Assembly: GCA_015295945.1 (NCBI GenBank)
Contig: DVED01000136.1
Coordinates: forward strand, 1-36,044
Length of the DNA stretch: 36,044 bases
Direction: 5' to 3'
Source of the DNA: Oscillatoriales cyanobacterium M59_W2019_021
GTDB taxonomy: Bacteria > Cyanobacteriota > Cyanobacteriia > Cyanobacteriales > Geitlerinemataceae
Below, piece after piece: positions 1 to 7,476 of this stretch. How positions within the stretch are numbered: position 1 is the stretch's first letter; every line of letters starts with the position of its first letter. The notes under the pieces were generated by a model that saw only the letters and a list, made by a program, of their open reading frames with translations, was not told the DNA's origin and ran no database searches. The translations under genes were made by a program, and so were the position numbers.

Positions 1-365
1 ACTTGAGACCGCAGGGTGGCGGTTTTGGCAGCTTCTAAGGTTCCTACAAACTCCGAGGCTTCTTCAATTTCCGAGGGTTCTACAGTGACGAACTTGACGG
101 GAACTGCGCGGGGTTTTTCGGAGGCGGAGGCTTCGGCGGTGACGTTTTGCGATTGCCGTCCCTGCCAGAATCCGATGCCACCTGCCAGGGCAACGGTTGC
201 CAAGATTGCTCCCCAAACCATGAGGTTGGGGAATCGGCGGGGAGATTCGGTTAGCGATGCCTCGGGAACGGGTTCTAATTCCGCATCGGGTGGGGGCAAG
301 ATGGGGGGCTGTTCTTCCCCTTCTTCCAGGGCATTGGACGATCGCTCCTCTGGCTCAAAGTTCAT
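1..365 (-). CDS. RND efflux periplasmic adaptor (HlyD/AcrA-type membrane fusion protein), N-terminal part
   Basis: Reading leftward from an ATG at 365, the frame stays open to the window edge, so only the first ~121 residues are present. The product starts with an acidic, proline-rich cytoplasmic stretch of about 50 residues, then one membrane segment (around residues 53-72, rich in A, V, G and I). It then enters the adaptor fold with AVPVKFVTVEPSEIEE and EFVGTLEAAKTATLRSQ, which matches the first beta-strands of membrane fusion proteins (VxVxxV...GxLxAxxxxxLrs). Such proteins bridge an inner-membrane RND transporter and an outer-membrane channel. The transporter gene would lie outside the window. 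The long charged N-terminal tail before the membrane anchor is common in cyanobacterial members. Family assignment is fairly safe; substrate is unknown. Confidence 0.8.
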   Translation of the reverse strand, partial: MNFEPEERSSNALEEGEEQPPILPPPDAELEPVPEASLTESPRRFPNLMVWGAILATVALAGGIGFWQGRQSQNVTAEASASEKPRAVPVKFVTVEPSEIEEASEFVGTLEAAKTATLRSQ

Positions 366-1013
366 GGCTCACCTTTATGATACCTAGATGTCTCGATGAG
401 ATCGATCGCGCGGATAGACCGATCTTGTTATACCGGAAATTCGACACGGGAACATCAACCGCAAGGACGATCGTCGGTGGCTGCAATCTCGATCGTTGGC
501 AACGATCGAGATTGCGCGGGTCGAGGAGGGGGGTTCGCCGTACCTCCGATATTCCATCTCCCCAATAATTTGATATTTGTACCTGATGTTCAGTATATAC
601 CGAGATGCTGAAAAATCTCTCATTCCTCGCTAGGTCTATCTCTCTTCGGCATTTAAACCCATGAAAACTTATCGATTTGAGAGGTGAATTTCGGTTATTT
701 ATCTTTTGAGGGGTTTGGGGACGTTTTGGGATTTGCGATCGCCGACGCAGCCAAGATTTTCAGCGAAGCTCTCTCCTCCAAAAGTCATCCCTTACTCACT
801 CGAACATTTTTGTATTGCGGTTTACTTTACTAAATCTTTATTGAAATCGAAATTTTCTCGATCTAAATTTCATCAAATCAATCCCCAAGATCCGTATTTT
901 TTCAGAATTCTGCGGCTAGAATATTACTTATGACGTACGTAATACTTAAAAAATGACGAGTCGAGTGCTTCCTGAACTTCACGACCGATCGACGAGTTTG
1001 GATCTTTAAATCT
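366..1013. other. 648-bp intergenic region with a strong hairpin
   Basis: This region separates the leftward adaptor gene from the rightward arabinose-pathway genes and must carry divergent promoters. It contains a perfect 15-bp inverted repeat, 483-497 against 501-515, with a 3-nt loop. The hairpin is not followed by a T-run on either strand, so it is more likely an operator or mobile palindrome than a terminator. The segment 780-1000 is AT-rich, and an ACGTACGTA motif lies at 933-941, about 75 bp before the prenyltransferase start. Short open frames here have no coding character that I can see. Confidence 0.6.
483..515. repeat. Perfect 15-bp inverted repeat, 3-nt loop
   Basis: The left arm 483-497 and right arm 501-515 are exact reverse complements, centred on a GGC loop. 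The core is built of GATCG units, a motif overrepresented in this genome. It lies about 120 bp upstream of the adaptor gene start, in that gene's likely promoter/leader region. Confidence 0.8.
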
Positions 1014-1970
1014 ATGGGTTTTTCTTCTCAACGGGGACTTCGCCAAAGTTTTCCCGCGACACTTTTACCGTATTTCCAAGCCTTACGACCGCGACAATGG
1101 ACGAAAAATCTGGTGGTTTTTGCCGCGCCATTGTTTGCCTTTAGCCTGAATTGGCAAACCCTTGCTGACATTGGGCTGGCATTCGCGCTCTTTTGCTGTG
1201 CCTCCAGTAGTTTCTACTTAATTAACGATATTGCCGACGTCGAAGCCGATCGCCGCCATCCCGTCAAGTGCCAGCGACCGATCGCTGCCGGACGGGTCAG
1301 TATTCCCGCCGCGTTGTGTATGGCGATCGTGCTTTTAGGCGGTGCGTTGACCCTCGGTTGGCGGCACGCGCCCGCACTGGGCATCGTCTTGCTGAGTTAT
1401 GCAGTGTTGCAAGTTGCCTACAACCTCAAACTCAAGCATACTCCACTGCTCGATATCGTGGCGATCGCCATGGGATTCGTCTTGCGAGCCTGTGCTGGAG
1501 GCGCAGCAACAGGTCTGACCCTCTCGCCTTGGTTCCTCCTGTGTACGGCAATGCTCGCCCTCTTTCTGGGCATCGAAAAGCGCAAAGCCGAACTGCGACT
1601 GGCAAAAGGGCGAGGTGGCAAAACCCGTGCCGTCCTCCGCCGCTATTCCCTCCCGCTGCTAACGCGGATGGAAAGTACGGTGACGACGGGAACGATCATG
1701 AGCTATGCCCTGTGGAGTTCCGGTCCGGTGGTCAACGGTGCGTCCACCTCCTGGATGTTACTGACGCTGCCCTTCGTCTTGTACGGCGTATTTCGCTACC
1801 AACTGCTCAGCGACCCCAAACCCGCATCCCGACAATTGGCAGGACACGAGAGTACGGAACGACCTGAAGAAGTTTTACTGAAAGATTTCCCGATTTTAGC
1901 AACCACGATCGCTTGGATGGCAACCAGCTTCGCCATCCTCTTCCTACAACATCAAGGCGGACTGTCGTAA
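1014..1970 (+). CDS. UbiA-family prenyltransferase, probable polyprenyl-phosphate 5-phosphoribosyltransferase (DPPR synthase, Rv3806c type)
   Basis: A 318-residue polytopic membrane protein. After a short N-terminal tail it carries LRPRQWTKN (24-32), the first Asp-rich motif NDIADVEAD (71-79) followed by RRHPVKCQRPIAAG, and the second motif YNLKLKHTPLLD (136-147). The GIEKRKAEL stretch (186-194) is typical of the phosphoribosyl-transferring branch rather than of quinone or heme prenyltransferases. In mycobacteria this enzyme transfers 5-phosphoribose from PRPP to decaprenyl phosphate, the first committed step of polyprenyl-phosphoryl-arabinose synthesis. The dprE1- and dprE2-like genes that follow directly support this assignment strongly. 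The ATG at 1014 precedes the conserved domain by about 20 residues; no clear ribosome-binding site is seen. A different prenyl or sugar-phosphate substrate remains possible. Confidence 0.85.
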   Translation: MGFSSQRGLRQSFPATLLPYFQALRPRQWTKNLVVFAAPLFAFSLNWQTLADIGLAFALFCCASSSFYLINDIADVEADRRHPVKCQRPIAAGRVSIPAALCMAIVLLGGALTLGWRHAPALGIVLLSYAVLQVAYNLKLKHTPLLDIVAIAMGFVLRACAGGAATGLTLSPWFLLCTAMLALFLGIEKRKAELRLAKGRGGKTRAVLRRYSLPLLTRMESTVTTGTIMSYALWSSGPVVNGASTSWMLLTLPFVLYGVFRYQLLSDPKPASRQLAGHESTERPEEVLLKDFPILATTIAWMATSFAILFLQHQGGLS

Positions 1971-2016
1971 CGCCGGTCTCCCCCGAAATCACAACTAGCC
2001 ATAGGAGAAGTTAAGC

Positions 2017-3420
2017 ATGAATTCTGAGTTCGATGCGGCAATGAAACGCCCGCTTTCGGGATGGGGGCGTTACCCCCTCCGCGACTGTGCCGTTCGCCGT
2101 CCCGAAACCGTTTCTGCCTTGCGCCAACCCATCCAGGCGTCGGATGTTTCTCTCCTCTCCCGAGGGATGGGACGCAGCTACGGCGATGCCGCTGTCAATG
2201 CCGACGGCTACACGATTTTGAGCGAACGCCTGAACCGAATGCTGGAATTTAACGATCGCACGGGTTTGCTCTGCTGCGAAGCGGGAGTGACGATCGAAGA
2301 TATCTTACAAACCTTCGTGCCTCGGGGATGGTTTCCCACCGTTACCCCCGGAACGAAATTCGTCACCGTTGGGGGTGCGGTTGCTGCCGACGTTCACGGG
2401 AAAAATCACCACCGGGATGGCTCCTTTTGTCGCTACGTCCGGCGACTGACCCTGATTCTGGCATCTGGGGAAACGGTGTCGTGTTCTCGCGTGGAGAATA
2501 GCGATTTGTTTTGGGCAACTGTCGGCGGTATGGGACTGACAGGAATCATTGTCGAGGTAGAATTCTTCCTACGCCCCATCGCCACAGCATACTACAAAAC
2601 CCTCAACCTCAAAGCTCGAAATTTACAAGAAACCTTGGATCTGTTTGATCGATACGAACCGGAGTATCAGTATTCGGTGGCGTGGATCGATTGTCTGGCA
2701 TCGGGAGATTCCATGGGTCGCTGCTTGCTGACATTGGGCAACGATGCCACGGTGGGAGATCTCAACCGCCAGCAGCAGGAACGACCTCTAGAAATCAAAC
2801 CCCGCCGCCGCTTGCGGGTTCCCTTCGATTTCCCGTCGGGATTGTTAAACCGCTATACGGTGCGTTTGTTCAACTATTTTTACTACCACCGCCAACGCTC
2901 TGCCAAAGTGGAGAAAATCGTCGATTACGACTCGTTTTTCTATCCCCTAGATTCGATTTGGGATTGGAATCGGATCTACGGCAAACGGGGATTCGTGCAG
3001 TATCAGTTTGCCATTCCCAGTGCCGTCAGTCGCGAAGGACTGACGCAGATCCTCACGTTGCTCAGTTCCAAAGGCTGCGGGTCGTTTTTGGCGGTGCTGA
3101 AGCGGTTGGGGGCGCAAGAAGGCTGGCTGTCGTTCCCGATGCCCGGTTATACCCTGGCGCTGGATATCCCCATTCGACCGGGAATTTGGGAGTTTCTCGA
3201 ACAACTCGATCGCCTCGTACTCGACTGCGGCGGTCGCATTTACTTAGCGAAAGACGCGCGGATGCGTCCGGAGGTATTTCGCCAAATGTATCCGGAGTTC
3301 GATCGGTGGTTGGCGGTGAAGTCTCGCATCGATCCCCAAAACCGTTTCCGTTCGGCACTTTCGGAACGCTTGCACATCGAACCTCTACCGGAAACTGCGA
3401 CCTCCTTATTGGGACGCTAG
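2017..3420 (+). CDS. dprE1: DprE1-like FAD-dependent polyprenylphosphoryl-ribose oxidase
   Basis: 467 residues, close to the length of mycobacterial DprE1 (461). The FAD-binding half shows RGMGRSYGDAAV (49-60), then GTKFVTVGGAVAADVHGKNHH (112-132), where HGK matches the H132-G133-K134 region of M. tuberculosis DprE1, and WATVGGMGLTG (166-176). The C-terminal half keeps the active-site lysine in YLAKDAR (K412, equivalent to K418). The position of Cys387, target of benzothiazinones, falls in GYTLALD and is Ala381. The enzyme would oxidise the 2'-OH of polyprenylphosphoryl-ribose to the keto intermediate. The start at 2017 is backed by an AGGAG sequence ~10 nt upstream. It lies 46 bp after the prenyltransferase and 126 bp before the partner reductase. 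Related FAD/alditol oxidases are the alternative, but the context argues for DprE1. Confidence 0.9.
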   Translation: MNSEFDAAMKRPLSGWGRYPLRDCAVRRPETVSALRQPIQASDVSLLSRGMGRSYGDAAVNADGYTILSERLNRMLEFNDRTGLLCCEAGVTIEDILQTFVPRGWFPTVTPGTKFVTVGGAVAADVHGKNHHRDGSFCRYVRRLTLILASGETVSCSRVENSDLFWATVGGMGLTGIIVEVEFFLRPIATAYYKTLNLKARNLQETLDLFDRYEPEYQYSVAWIDCLASGDSMGRCLLTLGNDATVGDLNRQQQERPLEIKPRRRLRVPFDFPSGLLNRYTVRLFNYFYYHRQRSAKVEKIVDYDSFFYPLDSIWDWNRIYGKRGFVQYQFAIPSAVSREGLTQILTLLSSKGCGSFLAVLKRLGAQEGWLSFPMPGYTLALDIPIRPGIWEFLEQLDRLVLDCGGRIYLAKDARMRPEVFRQMYPEFDRWLAVKSRIDPQNRFRSALSERLHIEPLPETATSLLGR

Positions 3421-3546
3421 CTGTCAGCCAATGCGCTACGCGCAGGCTGCGCCTACAGCGGTCAGCCCAGAAGAAGGCGCTACGCGCCCGCTGATAGCTC
3501 CTGTAACTCCTGAACTCCTGTAACTCCTGAACTCCTTCTTAAAACC
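3419..3546. repeat. Intergenic repeat element: inverted repeat plus CTCCTGTAA-type tandem units
   Basis: The gap between the dprE1-like and dprE2-like genes is entirely repeat-like. A 10-bp inverted repeat with one mismatch (3419-3428 and 3490-3499) encloses GCGCTACGCGC and GCTGCGCCTACAGCG palindromic pieces. From 3498 there follow alternating CTCCTGTAA and CTCCTGAA units ending in CTTCTTAAAACC just before the ATG. The same ending occurs upstream of ispF and surE. The 3419-3420 bases overlap the stop codon of the preceding gene. Confidence 0.75.
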
Positions 3547-4290
3547 ATGAACGGACAAGCTGTATTAATTTTGGGCGCGACATCGAGTATCGCGCGAGCC
3601 CTCGCGCACAACATCGCCCGACAGGGGGCAAAGCTGCACCTGGCAGCACGCAACGCTTTTGAAGTGGAACGGGTGGCGCGAGATTTGACAGTGCGCTATC
3701 AGGTTCCGGTGACTTGGAGCGTGTTTGAAGGAAGCGACTACAACACGCATCCGGAAGTGGTGCAAACGGCGATCGATCAATTGGGTCAGCTCGATGGGGC
3801 GATCGTCTCGTTAGGCGAATTGGGAGACCAACAGCAGGCTCAGAACGATTTCGAGAGTGCCGAACGCATCATTCATTCTAACTATACCGGAGTGGTGTCG
3901 CTGTTAACCCCCATTGCCAACTATCTGGAAAAACAGGGCAAGGGTTTTATTATCGGCGTTTCCTCGGTGGCGGGCGATCGCGGTCGCCAAAGCAATTATA
4001 TCTACGGTTCGGCAAAAGGAGCGCTGACTCTCTTTTTGCAGGGGTTGCGCAGTCGGTTGGCAAAATCTGGCGTGCGCGTTCTCACGGTGAAACCCGGTTT
4101 CGTGGATACCAAAATGACCTTTGGCAAGCCGGGAATGTTTTGGGTTGCCAGTCCGGAACAGGTGGCGGGGTCGATCGTTTCGGCTCTCGACAAACGCCAA
4201 GATATTGCCTACGTTCCCGGTTTTTGGTTCTGGATTATGCTGATGATTCGATCGATTCCCGAAACCCTGTTTAAACAGTTAAAGCTGTAA
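3547..4290 (+). CDS. dprE2: DprE2-like short-chain dehydrogenase (polyprenylphosphoryl-2-keto-ribose reductase)
   Basis: 247 residues, close to mycobacterial DprE2 (254). The N-terminal Rossmann fold has LILGATSSIARALA (7-20), the GxxxGxG variant of this SDR branch. The catalytic triad is S140 (GVSSVAGDRG), Y153 and K157 (YIYGSAKGAL), with the usual 13-residue S-to-Y spacing, followed by the KPGFVDTKM stretch (182-190). A hydrophobic C-terminal tail (YVPGFWFWIMLMIRSIP) suggests membrane contact, fitting a lipid-linked substrate. In mycobacteria DprE2 reduces the keto intermediate from DprE1 with NADH to give polyprenylphosphoryl-arabinose. Position after a dprE1-like gene supports that pairing. 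No Shine-Dalgarno is present; the start codon abuts a CTCCTGAA-type tandem repeat. Confidence 0.85.
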   Translation: MNGQAVLILGATSSIARALAHNIARQGAKLHLAARNAFEVERVARDLTVRYQVPVTWSVFEGSDYNTHPEVVQTAIDQLGQLDGAIVSLGELGDQQQAQNDFESAERIIHSNYTGVVSLLTPIANYLEKQGKGFIIGVSSVAGDRGRQSNYIYGSAKGALTLFLQGLRSRLAKSGVRVLTVKPGFVDTKMTFGKPGMFWVASPEQVAGSIVSALDKRQDIAYVPGFWFWIMLMIRSIPETLFKQLKL

Positions 4291-4353
4291 TTGCAATCGA
4301 TAGATTGTCTCGAGGTGCTTCCTATATTTATTCACCTAGAGCATTAATTGACG

Positions 4354-5628
4354 ATGACGATCTCTCGCTGGCACTCTAAAACTTTGCGGATACTCACAGC
4401 GTTGCTCCTGTTCGCAACACTTGTCTATATTATCGATCGTGGTTTTTTCGCATTTGGTAAAGGACGGTGGATCGACGCCCAATTTTTCTACGTCGCCGGT
4501 CGCTGTTGGTTAAACCACGATTTGCCCTATAACTTTGAGTTATTCAATTGGCACTGGCAAGATGTTTTCGAGACTCAGGCAATTAGCTCGTTTGTGTATC
4601 CGCCTTCCTTAGCCTTTCTGGCAATTCCATTGGGTTTATTTCCTTGGGACATTGCTAAATGGGTCTTGAACGCCATTAACTTGCTCGCGTTTTTAGGTGT
4701 TTGGTTCTTCACCTTTCGATTGACAGTGACTCACCCCCATGTCAATTCTCGCAGTCTTAAACCTTGGATTTTTCTGATTTTTTCCGGATTCATTTCAGCC
4801 ATCCCCTCTGTTCTTTATATCGGACAAATGGGTTTAATCGCCCTGTGCGGCATTCTCGGTTCGTTCTATGCTTGGCAGTATCGCCAAAGTTGGCTATTTG
4901 GGATTTTTTTCGTCCTGAGTACGTTTAAACCCCAAATTTCTTTCATTCCCTTGGTTTATCTGCTGGCGATCGCCGATCGACGCTTCCTCCTCCCCAGCCT
5001 TCTATTTGCAACTTTTGCAATGTTGAGTCCGTTGCTCGGACAATCTGGGGCATTTTTAGATATCCCGCACCAACTCGTTGAGTCGTATCGCATTCATTTG
5101 GCTTTGCCATTTAACGATCGTTCCAATTATGTTTCCCTTCCGGCATTGTTCGGAAAAACTGAATTGAGTTCTCTAGCGATCGCGGCAGGTTTAGTTGTCG
5201 CCCTATCGGTTGCTCTGGCTTTAGCCTATCTGTATAAACGAAATTGTTCGAGGGGAGCCAGTCAATCGTTTAAACAACCCACTCTTGACAACGTTCAAGC
5301 CGATCCGGTACGACACTTGCAAATTCTGTTGGCACTCGTTGCCGCTCTAATTCCCATTCAGAAATACGATTTGGTGGTCTACATTCCACTTCTGGGTACG
5401 TTACCCATTTTAGTCGAACGCCATCAAATTCTCCCCCTTCTCGCGATGATTTTGGCAGTCGCTCGAATTGACAATTTGGAAACAATAGTCGGCATCGCCT
5501 TCGGAGAAAATGTCAGCCCGATCGTAGATTTCTTAGTCAATGGGATGACGGGAGCTATCTTCTTTTTTGTTTTCATTGGATGGATGCGGGAAACTTGGAT
5601 AGCCTCTTCGAGAAAACCCGTACATTAA
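4354..5628 (+). CDS. GT87 (DUF2029)-family polytopic glycosyltransferase, candidate arabinofuranosyltransferase
   Basis: About 424 residues with roughly nine or ten hydrophobic segments. The first external loop has WIDAQFFYVAGRCWLNHDLPY, matching the D(F/A)xxYYxAxxxWLxGxxxY signature of GT-C family 87, with the Asp as likely catalytic base. It is followed by SFVYPPSLAFLAIPLGLFPW, the family's FxYPPxxxLLxxPL motif. GT87 includes polyprenol-phosphate-mannose-dependent enzymes and the mycobacterial arabinofuranosyltransferase AftC, so arabinose transfer from a polyprenyl donor on the periplasmic side is reasonable here. I chose the ATG at 4354; a TTG at 4348 directly after a stop codon is the only earlier option. 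It lies 63 bp after the dprE2-like gene and 16 bp before the next gene, so co-transcription is likely. Acceptor is unknown. Confidence 0.8.
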   Translation: MTISRWHSKTLRILTALLLFATLVYIIDRGFFAFGKGRWIDAQFFYVAGRCWLNHDLPYNFELFNWHWQDVFETQAISSFVYPPSLAFLAIPLGLFPWDIAKWVLNAINLLAFLGVWFFTFRLTVTHPHVNSRSLKPWIFLIFSGFISAIPSVLYIGQMGLIALCGILGSFYAWQYRQSWLFGIFFVLSTFKPQISFIPLVYLLAIADRRFLLPSLLFATFAMLSPLLGQSGAFLDIPHQLVESYRIHLALPFNDRSNYVSLPALFGKTELSSLAIAAGLVVALSVALALAYLYKRNCSRGASQSFKQPTLDNVQADPVRHLQILLALVAALIPIQKYDLVVYIPLLGTLPILVERHQILPLLAMILAVARIDNLETIVGIAFGENVSPIVDFLVNGMTGAIFFFVFIGWMRETWIASSRKPVH

Positions 5629-5644
5629 TTCACCGCAAGTTGTA

Positions 5645-7240
5645 ATGAACATTTCTTCTCATTCTAACATTTTACCCACGATCGCTGCGTTTGATTTTGA
5701 TGAAACGCTGACCGATCGCGATTCTTTATTCCCATTCCTAAAGCAGGTTGTCGGAACGTGGCGTTTTTATTGGGGGCTGCTCGTTCTCAGTCCGATTTTA
5801 CTCGCGTACGGTTTGCGGTTAATCCCCAATTGGAAAGCGAAAGAAGCGGTACTGCGTTATTTTATCGGCGGTTTGAGCGTCGATCGGCTTCAGACTTTAA
5901 GTCAAGATTTTGCCCGTAAAACCATTTCCAAACTGCTACGCCCTGAAGCCCTAAAACGGCTGCAATGGCATCAAAAACAAGGACACATGACAATTTTAGT
6001 CAGCGCGTCTTTGGAGGTTTATTTACAGCCTTGGGCGAAAGAAATAGGGTTCGATCGCGTATTGGGAACGCAGTTGGAAATCTTGGAAAATCGAGTAACC
6101 GGTCGGATTCGCGGCAAAAATTGTCACGGTCGAGAAAAGGTCGATCGCCTGCAAGATGTTTTGGGCAATTTAAGTCAATACTCTATCTATGCTTACGGCG
6201 ATAGCAGCGGTGACAAACAACTCCTAGAAGTTGCCGATTATCCCTACTATCGTAAATTTTCCGACGATGAAGAACCGATCGCAAAAGGGCAGGTGATCGG
6301 GTGGGAGCGGGGTTTGATGTTGTCTGTCGTATTGGCAGTGGCGCTCTATTTAATCGCGGTATTGTGGAGCGGAGCCGATCGAGTTTTAGCCGCTTTAAAC
6401 TTGCTGCCCTTTTGGTTAATTCCCAGTTTGCTCGGTGTCATTTTTTTTGGGTATTACCTGCGATTTTGGCGCTGGCAGTGGTACCTAAAAGAAATGGGTT
6501 ATTCCGTGCCAGTGGGCAGTAGTTTTCGCATCTTTTTGGCGAGTTTTGCCCTGACGGCATCTCCCGCTAAAGCGGGGGAATCGATTAAATCGGTGATGCT
6601 CAAACGCCGTCACGATGTGGCGATCGCGCCCACTTTGGCGGGACTGTTTTGCGAGCGATTTACCGATGCGTTTTCCGTGGTTCTGCTCGTTTGTGCGGGG
6701 CTATCTTCGTTTGCTAATTTTCGCTGGGCGATCGCGACGATCGTGGCATTACAAGTTATCGCCGTTTTCGTTTTACAAAATCCCAAGGTGTTGAAGCGGC
6801 ACATTTTAAAACCCCTGGCACGGGGATCGAAGTTGCGAAAAATTGCCCAAAAAATAGAAACCTCGATCGATAGTGCTAGCACGCTACTGCAACCGCGAAT
6901 TTTAGCGGGAAGTACCGGACTTGCCCTGGTCGCCTGGGGCTTGGAAGGCGTTGCCCTGTATTTCATTTTTCAGGGAATGGGTGCCACCAGCGTCACGGTT
7001 TATCAAGCGATTCTCATTCATACGGCGTCGGGTTTGATCGGGGCATTATCCCTGACTCCCGGCGGGATTGGCGGTGCAGAAGCCAGTGCTATCGGTCTGT
7101 CGATGCTGTATGGAGTCGATCGCACGGTGGCGGTGACGGCGACGTTTTTGATTCGGTTGATGACTCTGTGGTTTGCCGTTGCCGTTGGCATTGTGGCAAT
7201 GCTGGCAGAACAAAATCGACTCGCTGCCCCGAAAACCTAG
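5645..7240 (+). CDS. HAD-IB phosphatase fused to a UPF0104/LPG-synthase-type membrane domain (candidate polyprenylphosphoryl-phosphoribose phosphatase and flippase)
   Basis: 531 residues in two parts. Residues 1-215 are a HAD subfamily IB phosphatase with motif I DFDETLT (D17, D19), motif II serine in LVSAS (S120), motif III lysine in GREK (K165) and motif IV GDSSGD (D186, D190). A hydrophobic patch at 40-60 sits in the cap position. From about 222 to 520 it becomes a membrane domain of the UPF0104 family (LPG synthase TM region), with KAGESIKSVMLKR, ERFTDAFSVVL and SLTPGGIGGAEAS as markers. In the mycobacterial route a phosphatase must remove the 5-phosphate after the UbiA step, and the lipid-sugar must then cross the membrane. 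This protein could do both, which is inference. It starts 16 bp after the GT87 gene. Start ATG 5645 precedes motif I by 16 residues. Confidence 0.8.
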   Translation: MNISSHSNILPTIAAFDFDETLTDRDSLFPFLKQVVGTWRFYWGLLVLSPILLAYGLRLIPNWKAKEAVLRYFIGGLSVDRLQTLSQDFARKTISKLLRPEALKRLQWHQKQGHMTILVSASLEVYLQPWAKEIGFDRVLGTQLEILENRVTGRIRGKNCHGREKVDRLQDVLGNLSQYSIYAYGDSSGDKQLLEVADYPYYRKFSDDEEPIAKGQVIGWERGLMLSVVLAVALYLIAVLWSGADRVLAALNLLPFWLIPSLLGVIFFGYYLRFWRWQWYLKEMGYSVPVGSSFRIFLASFALTASPAKAGESIKSVMLKRRHDVAIAPTLAGLFCERFTDAFSVVLLVCAGLSSFANFRWAIATIVALQVIAVFVLQNPKVLKRHILKPLARGSKLRKIAQKIETSIDSASTLLQPRILAGSTGLALVAWGLEGVALYFIFQGMGATSVTVYQAILIHTASGLIGALSLTPGGIGGAEASAIGLSMLYGVDRTVAVTATFLIRLMTLWFAVAVGIVAMLAEQNRLAAPKT

Positions 7241-7476
7241 GTATCGCGTCCATCTCTAACGATTCTTCATCAAATGCCCCGCAGACTTTACCGTTTCTTG
7301 AACCAAACCTCCGTAAATGTGACTACAATTGCCGATCGTTAGCGATCGCGCCCAGAATTCAAAACTCAGTTCTTCTTCAAGAGCTGTCAGTCATTCGGAA
7401 CTTGGGACTTGGGGACGTTGAGTCTTTTGTCGATAAAACAATTCACAGTTAACCTTTTACTGGTTGAGGTCTTGAG

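Noticed and set aside
706-933. 75-codon frame upstream of the prenyltransferase
   Set aside because: No conserved features, no ribosome-binding site, and AT-rich promoter-like sequence.
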